The notes beneath the pieces are model-generated. The model was not told the origin of the DNA and searched no databases. It saw only the letters and a program-made list of their open reading frames with translations. Shown here piece after piece: positions 58,415 to 64,000 of a stretch of DNA of 64,000 nucleotides (position 1 is its first letter; each line of letters opens with the position of its first letter). The stretch spans positions 1,426,001-1,490,000 of the forward strand of contig NZ_CP102486.1 of NCBI RefSeq assembly GCF_026261605.1, written 5' to 3'. A program made the translations under genes and the position numbers. This DNA is from Dechloromonas sp. A34 (lineage in GTDB: Bacteria > Pseudomonadota > Gammaproteobacteria > Burkholderiales > Rhodocyclaceae).

Positions 58415-60586
58415 TCAGGCTTGGCGGTTTTGGGCCAGAAAGTCTTCCAGTTGCGCGGCGGGTAGCGGGCGGCTGAATAGGAATCCCTGCATTTCGTCAC
58501 AGCCCAGGCTGAGCAATGCTTGTTTCTGGGCCTCGGTCTCGACCCCTTCGGCCAGCACGTGCAGGCCAAAACTGCGGGCGATGCCGAGAATGGCGTGGAT
58601 GATCGAATTCGAGCCGTGACCGTTGCCGATGTCGCGCACGAACGACTGGTCGATCTTGAGACTGCTGATCGAGAAGCGACGAAGATAGTTGAGCGACGAA
58701 TAGCGGGTGCCGAAATCGTCGATCGAGATCCGCATGCCGGTCCGCCGCAATTGGCGCACCTTGGCAATGATGGTTTCGGCGTCCTTCATTAGCAGGCTCT
58801 CGGTGATTTCGATCTCGATCGCTTCGGGCGGAATGCCATGGCTGTTGAGCGGCGTCGTGACGCGCTCGAACAGGTCGCCCCGTTCGAATTCGCGGGGCGA
58901 GAGGTTGATGCCCAGTTTCAGATCGACGAATCCCTGGCGCCGCAGTTCGGCCAGCCGGGCACAACCGGCATCGAGAACCCAGTTGCTGACTGCGACGATC
59001 ATGCCGGATTCCTCGGCCAGCGGAATGAAGGCATCCGGGCCGATCAGGCCTTGGGTCGGGTGATTCCAGCGAATCAGGGCTTCGAAGCCGATCACCCGGT
59101 GTTGCGACAGGCTGATCTGGGGCTGGAAATGCAGCTCGAACTGGTCCCCCTGCTTGATGGCCTGGCGCAGGTCGTTTTCCAGCGAGATGCGCTCGATATG
59201 ACAGGTGTTCATCGCCGGTTGAAACTCGACATAGCCGTTTTTTCCAGTCGACTTGGTCTGATACATCGCGATATCGGCATTGCGGATCAGCTCTTCCGGC
59301 GTCTTGCCATCATCCGGATAGACGGCGATTCCGATGCTGACGGTGGCGATGAAGTCGCGCTCGGCAACGGTGAATGGGCGCTTCAGTTCGCCCAGCATCT
59401 TCTTGGCGATGGTGACGACGTCCTCGGCGCAACTGATGTCGGGCAGCAGCACGGTGAATTCGTCGCCGCCCTGACGCGCCAGCGTATCGCCGGAGCGCAG
59501 GCACTGGCGGACGCGCAGGGCAAATTCCTTGAGCAGCTGGTCGCCTTCGGCGTGGCCATAGGTGTCGTTGATCAGCTTGAAGCGGTCGATGTCGAGGAAC
59601 ATCACGCCGAGGCGCTGGTGGCGTCGGGTGGCCTGGGTGATCGAGAGTTCGAGGCGGTCGAGGAATAGCGTGCGGTTGGGCAGGCCGGTGAGCAGGTCGT
59701 GGAAAGCCTGGAAGGCGATCATTTCCTCGGCCCGCTTGCGTTCGGTGATGTCGCGGGCGACGCCGGAGGTGCCGATGAAGTGTTGTTGCGGCGCCTCGCC
59801 GTCCAGCGCGTATATGCCCTGCGAACTGAGTATGGCGACGATCATCCGGTTTTCGAAATGGCGGACGCTGGTCTGCTTGTTCTTGAGCCGGACTTCGAAA
59901 TTGGTCGTCGCCCGTTCGCCGATGCGGCGTTCGTTGAAGGCGTAATGCGCCTGCTCGATATCGTCTTCATGGACGATGACCGAATAGTGCTGGCCGATCA
60001 GCTCTTCGCGCGTGTAGCCGAGCAGCGACTCGACCCGGCCGTTGACGAAAATGAAGCGGCCATTGCAGTCGAGGGTGTAGATCAGGTCGGGCGATTGCTC
60101 GACCAGGAAACGGTGCAGGCGCTCGGATTGTTCGAGGCGGGCCGTCATCAGGGCGTGTTCCTGTTCGATCCGGCGCCGGCGCAAGGCGCGGTCCACGCTT
60201 TCGATCAGTTCGCTGGGATCGCCATGTTTGCGGATGAACTCGAAGGCCCCCCGGCGCAGGGCCTGGATCGCCGAGTCGATGGATTCGTCGGCGCTGAAGA
60301 CGATGACCGAGGTCGCGATATGGTTGCGGGTCAGCCAGCCCATGATCTCGATGCCGCCGACATCGGGCAGCTTGAGGTCGAGGACGACGACGTCGATGTC
60401 GCGGCGATCAAGGCGGGTCAGCGCTTCCTTGCCGGAGCTGCAGTCCTCGATGCTGCGCCCGGAGCCGGCCAGCAGTTCGCGGTAGGCCGTCCGAAACCGG
60501 GGTTCGTCGTCGACGATCAGGATGCGCTGGGTCTGCACGATGTCCGGAATGGGCTTGACGGGGCTGATGCCTGAAGCTGAATTCAT
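58415..60586 (-). CDS. Response regulator with PAS, GGDEF and EAL domains
   Basis: 723 residues: receiver (about 20-135; ILIVDDEPRFRTAYREL, phosphorylated Asp in VVVLDLKLPDVGG), PAS (about 150-275; QSPDLIYTLDCNGRFIFVN), GGDEF (about 290-455; active-site GGDEF in RQGGDEFTVLL) and EAL (about 470-715; FEALIRWNHP, with DDFGTRYSSLNYLRR). Both motifs are intact, so it could make and break c-di-GMP. It overlaps the upstream HDOD kinase by 4 bases (ATGA), which suggests the kinase phosphorylates it. Confidence 0.95.
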   Translation of the reverse strand: MNSASGISPVKPIPDIVQTQRILIVDDEPRFRTAYRELLAGSGRSIEDCSSGKEALTRLDRRDIDVVVLDLKLPDVGGIEIMGWLTRNHIATSVIVFSADESIDSAIQALRRGAFEFIRKHGDPSELIESVDRALRRRRIEQEHALMTARLEQSERLHRFLVEQSPDLIYTLDCNGRFIFVNGRVESLLGYTREELIGQHYSVIVHEDDIEQAHYAFNERRIGERATTNFEVRLKNKQTSVRHFENRMIVAILSSQGIYALDGEAPQQHFIGTSGVARDITERKRAEEMIAFQAFHDLLTGLPNRTLFLDRLELSITQATRRHQRLGVMFLDIDRFKLINDTYGHAEGDQLLKEFALRVRQCLRSGDTLARQGGDEFTVLLPDISCAEDVVTIAKKMLGELKRPFTVAERDFIATVSIGIAVYPDDGKTPEELIRNADIAMYQTKSTGKNGYVEFQPAMNTCHIERISLENDLRQAIKQGDQFELHFQPQISLSQHRVIGFEALIRWNHPTQGLIGPDAFIPLAEESGMIVAVSNWVLDAGCARLAELRRQGFVDLKLGINLSPREFERGDLFERVTTPLNSHGIPPEAIEIEITESLLMKDAETIIAKVRQLRRTGMRISIDDFGTRYSSLNYLRRFSISSLKIDQSFVRDIGNGHGSNSIIHAILGIARSFGLHVLAEGVETEAQKQALLSLGCDEMQGFLFSRPLPAAQLEDFLAQNRQA

Positions 60587-62796
60587 GTTGCGACGACTCC
60601 GTTGACTGACACGGGCAAGGCGCTGCTGGCTTCCGGATGCGGTGTGATTCCGGATGAAGGAGATTCAAGTTTGGGCAGGAGCAAGGCAATGCTGGTGCCC
60701 TTGCCGGCCCGGCTACGACAGGTGATCGGAATGCGCTGATGCCTGGCCAGGCTGCCGACGATCGCCAGGCCCATGCCGCGCGGCCCGGAGCCGCTGTCTT
60801 CCGGCGGCTGGTGGATCGAGCGCATGGCCGCATCGGACATCCCCGGGCCGTTGTCATCCATCCGAACCTGGACGTAGGGCGTGCCATCGTGGACGACGTG
60901 GTCGGTCAGGGAAATCTTGAATTGCTGACCAGCGACCAGGGCTTCCGAGGCATTTTTCCAGAGATTGAGCAGGATCTGCTTCAGGCTGTCCCGTTCGCAA
61001 TTGACCCGCAGCGATTCGGCCGGCAGGGGCGCTTCGATGCGGATTCCACGAGCCTGAAACAGGGCGTCGCCGTAGAGCAGCAGCAGTTCATTGACCAGTT
61101 CGCCGGCATCCAGGCCGCTGGCCGGGGGCGGCTGCTGGGGAATTTCGCTCATCCGCCCGACGATGCTGGCGACGCGGTCGATTTCTTCGTTCAAGACTTC
61201 GAGTTCCTGCCGCAGGCCGGCTTCGGCAGGCAGTTTGCGATCGAGAATCCGCAGATAGCTCTTGATGATGCCCAGCGGATTGCCGGCTTCGTGAATCACC
61301 CGCCGCGCCTGTCGGTTGAAGCGGCTGGAGGCTTCCTTTTCGGCTTGCTGGCGATAGTCCTTGGCTTCCTGCAGGGCATCAAGGCTGATCGCCGCAATGC
61401 GGCCGAAATTGAGCAACCAAGGTAAACGTTTGGCAAGGCGGGAATACTGGGCCTGACTCAGGCCGCAAATCATGACGCCGGAAATCCGCTGGCGGCCGAT
61501 CATCGGGATGCAGAGCAGGCCGCTGTTCCCCAGGGCGCGGGCGAACTGGATATCGATCAACGACCCTTGCGGGGTAGCCGCGGGATCGAAGGAGGTGAGT
61601 ATCTTGTTCTGGATGGCCGCTGCCGCAACCAGCGAGCGATGGGCTTCGAGCGGGATATCGACCTGTCGGAAAAGCGCCGGCTGGTCGCCGATGGCCGCCC
61701 CGGAAAGCTTGCCTTCGGACGGGTTGTAAAGCAGAAAGGCCAGGCGGTTCAGATCGAACAGGATCCGGGCCGATTCCTTCAGCGAAAGCAGCACTTCGGC
61801 GTCGCTTTCAAGCGCGAACAAGTCCTGCTGCAAGGGCTGGAGCAGGGCCATGCCACTGATCATGGCGGACAGTTCGCTTTCGGCGGCGCTTGCCGGGGTT
61901 GCCGGCGGGGTGGCCGGCAGATTCTCCCAGGCATGGAGAGGGAAAAATTTTTCAGGCGGATGAAAACCGAGTGCCTCAGCAATCTGTCGGGTCTGCTGCT
62001 CGGCCTGCTGGCGCAGGCTGTCAAGGTCGGCAGCGGTGGCCGAGGCGGTCAACTGCTGGTGGAAGGCGACGAGTTCCGGTGCGATCTCTTCGTGTGACGC
62101 GATGGCGTGGGCTAGCCAGACGATCTGGGGAAGCGCAGCGGCGGTGACGATATCCTGCGGCAGGGCATGGTGGAAAAGGATGCCGTCCGCGAACGAGGAA
62201 TCGAGCTGCCATTGTTCGGTCAGCCAGGTCCCGATTTCTCCGTGATGAACGCTAAAACGTGCCGATTCCGCCGCTTGTATTGCGTCCTCGTCGGCGGTGC
62301 TGGCCAGGAGCTGGGCGTAGGGCTCACCGAGGGCGGTGAGCAGAATGAGTTGTCCGACATCGTGGAGCAGGCCGGCCAGGTAGGCCTCGTCGGGGTGCGG
62401 GTGAGCGGCCGAGACAGCCAGGCTGCGCGAGAGCTCGGCGACGAGTAGTGAGTGCACCCAGAAACCGGAGATGTCGGCTTCGGAAACGCCGGAGTGGCGC
62501 TCGAACAGGCTTTGAATCGACAGGCAGGTGGCAATCGAACGGACCAGACGGGTGCCGAGCGCGATCAGGCAGCTGTCCAGACTTCTCAGTTCGGAGCCCC
62601 GCCGCAATGCCGGCGAGTTCGCAATGCTCAGGACCTTGGCGGACAGTCCCGGATCCTGTCTGACCAGGGTGGCCAGATCGCCCATCGTTGTCTGATCGTC
62701 ATCGACCAGTTGCAGCAGGCGAAGCAGCAATTGCGGCGGCGATGGAATCCGTCCCGACTCGATCGCCTGGAGAATGGGCTCGGGCAGGTTATGCAT
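60583..62796 (-). CDS. HDOD-GAF-histidine kinase
   Basis: 737 residues. HDOD domain (about 15-215; PPQLLLRLLQLVDDDQTTMG; LLHDVGQLILLTAL), GAF-like (about 320-475; LLNFGRIAAISLDAL at its end), HisKA with VIHEAGNPLGIIKSYLRIL, and HATPase_c with NLWKNASEAL, DNGPGM and GPRGMGLAIVGSL. It is cytoplasmic. HDOD domains link to nucleotide signals and cell cycle control. First gene of a two-gene operon with the c-di-GMP response regulator. Confidence 0.93.
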   Translation of the reverse strand: MHNLPEPILQAIESGRIPSPPQLLLRLLQLVDDDQTTMGDLATLVRQDPGLSAKVLSIANSPALRRGSELRSLDSCLIALGTRLVRSIATCLSIQSLFERHSGVSEADISGFWVHSLLVAELSRSLAVSAAHPHPDEAYLAGLLHDVGQLILLTALGEPYAQLLASTADEDAIQAAESARFSVHHGEIGTWLTEQWQLDSSFADGILFHHALPQDIVTAAALPQIVWLAHAIASHEEIAPELVAFHQQLTASATAADLDSLRQQAEQQTRQIAEALGFHPPEKFFPLHAWENLPATPPATPASAAESELSAMISGMALLQPLQQDLFALESDAEVLLSLKESARILFDLNRLAFLLYNPSEGKLSGAAIGDQPALFRQVDIPLEAHRSLVAAAAIQNKILTSFDPAATPQGSLIDIQFARALGNSGLLCIPMIGRQRISGVMICGLSQAQYSRLAKRLPWLLNFGRIAAISLDALQEAKDYRQQAEKEASSRFNRQARRVIHEAGNPLGIIKSYLRILDRKLPAEAGLRQELEVLNEEIDRVASIVGRMSEIPQQPPPASGLDAGELVNELLLLYGDALFQARGIRIEAPLPAESLRVNCERDSLKQILLNLWKNASEALVAGQQFKISLTDHVVHDGTPYVQVRMDDNGPGMSDAAMRSIHQPPEDSGSGPRGMGLAIVGSLARHQRIPITCRSRAGKGTSIALLLPKLESPSSGITPHPEASSALPVSVNGVVAT

Positions 62797-62966
62797 GCTT
62801 TCCCCGGCACCGGCTGCCGGTGAGGGAATGAACAGGATTTTGCAATCCGCAAGCGAGATGCCGATGGCCCTGCACAGTCAGCTTCGTGTGAAACATAACT
62901 CCCTTCCCTTGGCGCGGAACGTCTTGGTTTTCAAGGCGTTGCCAGTCAGCAGCTCAATGCAAATTC

Positions 62967-62995
62967 ATACTACTATGCTCAGGTAATCCTATCAA
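62967..62995 (-). promoter_or_regulatory. Possible sigma-70 promoter of the HDOD kinase operon
   Basis: The minus strand has TTGATA (62995-62990, 5/6), 17 bases and TAGTAT (62972-62967, 4/6). The leader to the ATG at 62796 would be about 165 bases, which is long. Confidence 0.4.
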
Positions 62996-63086
62996 TAACT
63001 AAAGTAATAGGTCTGAACTGCCGGGAGGGTGGTGTGGCCGGTCCGGCCAAGGGGGCGCTTTTCCCGATGGCAGTGCTGGCGGTTGA

Positions 63087-63115
63087 CAAAAAAAGACCCC
63101 GCCACGAGGGCGGGG
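63087..63115 (-). terminator. Terminator downstream of the micro-ORF pair
   Basis: A 7-bp GC stem (CCCCGCC / GGCGGGG, loop ACGAG) is followed on the minus strand by TC and a run of seven T. It ends the small-gene transcript. Confidence 0.85.
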
Positions 63116-63126
63116 TAACAGGGAGG

Positions 63127-63149
63127 TCTCGAAAGGGGGGATTTCGAGA
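63127..63149. repeat. 8-bp inverted repeat with G-rich loop
   Basis: TCTCGAAA (63127-63134) and TTTCGAGA (63142-63149) flank GGGGGGA. It sits between the 59-residue ORF stop and the terminator. Confidence 0.7.
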
Positions 63150-63167
63150 GGGAGGTAAATCGGTGAT

Positions 63168-63347
63168 TCAGTCCTTGCGGCGACGTTTCAGCCAGTGGCG
63201 AGCGGCGAGAATCACGGCGCCGGCAGCCACTGCCACAACTGCCGCCTTGAGTGGCTCGGCCTGGCCGTCGGCTAGCCAATCAAAGCCCGCGACGCCGACA
63301 AAAACGCCAAGGCTTTCGCTGATCGGCAGATTGTCGGCAAAGGCCAT
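63168..63347 (-). CDS. 59-residue membrane micro-protein
   Basis: ATG at 63347 to TGA at 63168. Product starts MAFADNLPISESLGVFVGVA, with one membrane segment (about 34-49; LKAAVVAVAAGAVILAAR) and a basic end WLKRRRKD. The start codon overlaps the stop of the 38-residue frame upstream (TAATG), so it is coupled. No family known. A terminator follows. Confidence 0.65.
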   Translation of the reverse strand: MAFADNLPISESLGVFVGVAGFDWLADGQAEPLKAAVVAVAAGAVILAARHWLKRRRKD

Positions 63348-63463
63348 TAGCGGCGCACCTGGCGGACCGGAATGGTGGCGAGTACGGGCTGCCGAACGAC
63401 AATCATGCCGAACAGGTAGTGGCGCGCCAATTCCAAAAATTTCTCGATGCTCATTTCATTCAT
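63347..63463 (-). CDS. 38-residue micro-protein
   Basis: ATG at 63463 to TAA at 63347, preceded by AAGAGGAGCACACGAGG, a good ribosome site. Product starts MNEMSIEKFLELARHYLFGM and ends PVRQVRR. It is helical, amphipathic and basic at the end. It stands before and overlaps the 59-residue ORF, so it may be a leader peptide or a small partner protein. A second Met (residue 4) is also possible. Confidence 0.55.
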   Translation of the reverse strand: MNEMSIEKFLELARHYLFGMIVVRQPVLATIPVRQVRR

Positions 63464-63613
63464 CCTCGTGTGCTCCTCTTGGTGGGATTGTCGTTGTTGT
63501 TCCATGGCTCGGATTCTAGAGAGCCGCCGCGACGCCGTCTGTTGGGCAAGCGTGGTGGAGCCGTAACGAGGATTGATGCTTGATGACGCTTTGTAACCGC
63601 GTCGCCCGCCGAC

Positions 63614-64000
63614 TTACTGCTGGGCTTTCCAGGCGAGGGTGAAGCGCGCGCCGCCAAGTGGAGCGGCATTGGCAGTGGCCGTGCCGCCATGCAGTTCAAG
63701 GACGCGCCGGGCAATCGCCAGCCCCAGCCCGTAGCCCCCGGTGGCGCGGTCGCGCGAGCGGTCGAGGCGGGTGAAGGCCGAAAAGATGTGTTCCCGTTCC
63801 TCGGCAGGTATACCGATACCGTCGTCGTCGACGTGGATCATAATCCGGTTGTCGACCAATTCGGCGCTGACCAGAATCTGCTTGCTGGCGTATTTGAAGG
63901 CATTGCGCAGCAAGTTGCGCAGGGCGTAGGGCATGGCCTTGCGATCAAGATCAACCTTGAGGCCTTCCGGTAAGTGCGCGGTATCAACCGTAACGTTCAG
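63614..64000 (-). CDS. Sensor histidine kinase, C-terminal ATPase part (truncated by window)
   Basis: The frame is open to the window edge and ends TAA at 63614. Visible: DLDRKAMPYALRNLLRNAFKY (N box), DDDGIGIPAEE (G1) and FTRLDRSRDRATGGYGLGLA (F and G2), then HGGTATANAAPLGGARFTL. This is the HATPase_c domain of a membrane sensor kinase of the EnvZ/RstB kind. The sensor part and the phosphorylated His lie beyond the window. Confidence 0.92.
   Translation of the reverse strand: MNVTVDTAHLPEGLKVDLDRKAMPYALRNLLRNAFKYASKQILVSAELVDNRIMIHVDDDGIGIPAEEREHIFSAFTRLDRSRDRATGGYGLGLAIARRVLELHGGTATANAAPLGGARFTLAWKAQQ

Larger units (their letters stand above)
62797..63167. other. Gap between HDOD kinase and micro-ORFs
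   Basis: Holds the possible HDOD promoter, the terminator at 63087-63115 and a hairpin at 63127-63149. No gene is seen. Confidence 0.55.

Overview
The window is dense, high-GC chromosome (about 64 kb, roughly 60 genes, no rRNA or tRNA seen) from what looks like a betaproteobacterium, most likely Rhodocyclales (Dechloromonas/Azonexus-like). This is inferred from a complete cNOR nitric oxide reductase locus, a PEP-CTERM protein, many c-type cytochromes, abundant c-di-GMP and sensor proteins, and the housekeeping gene order. No name can be proven from sequence alone.

Layout. 1-1045: end of a type I secreted RTX-like protein. 1121-10229 (minus): a nitric oxide reductase locus, norC-norB, then a separately transcribed PEP-CTERM gene, then norE-norF-norQ-(small membrane protein)-(NapH/CcoG-like polyferredoxin)-norD and a Crp/Fnr (DNR-like) regulator. 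10390-12893: rhomboid protease and a divergent NYN/LOTUS protein. 12947-19192 (minus): pantothenate genes panB-panC-panD, and the hda-HAD-pcnB-folK-DUF486 run. 19474-26640: diguanylate cyclase, tyrS, a chemoreceptor with a c-type heme motif in its periplasmic domain, purM and an RlpA-like protein. 26749-31289: RND efflux pair followed by a lone Hpt protein. 31300-37383: miaA, a zinc-ribbon protein, a LemA/TPM operon, a universal stress protein and a Kef-type antiporter. 37640-39893: FIST sensor plus histidine kinase. 40395-47767: frameshifted mutL, dedA, a lipoprotein, purN, DUF3108, rsmB-like and mscS-like genes. 47811-49424: micro-ORF, nnrU, and a pyrophosphatase-like gene. 49474-58181 (minus): a five-gene cluster of exported diheme c-type cytochromes (RoxA/MauG/cytochrome c peroxidase-like) and a lipoprotein. 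58415-62796: RR-PAS-GGDEF-EAL protein and HDOD-GAF-histidine kinase. 63168-64000: two coupled micro-ORFs and the C-terminus of a histidine kinase.

How the parts may work together. The Nor proteins detoxify or respire NO. The norE operon has an exactly spaced FNR/DNR-type class II promoter whose predicted start lies one base before the ATG, which implies a leaderless mRNA, and the DNR-like regulator is encoded at the operon's end. nnrU, another denitrification-associated gene, lies about 38 kb away. The PEP-CTERM gene inside the nor locus has a near-consensus sigma-54 promoter and terminators on both sides, so it is a separate unit.

The best candidate for an undescribed system is the diheme cytochrome/lipoprotein cluster. 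Two of its proteins are clear paralogues, and all four cytochromes carry exactly two CxxCH motifs. Three apparent one-base losses in C/G runs (one in mutL, two in the 867-residue cytochrome) could be real mutations or homopolymer sequencing errors; raw reads would decide.
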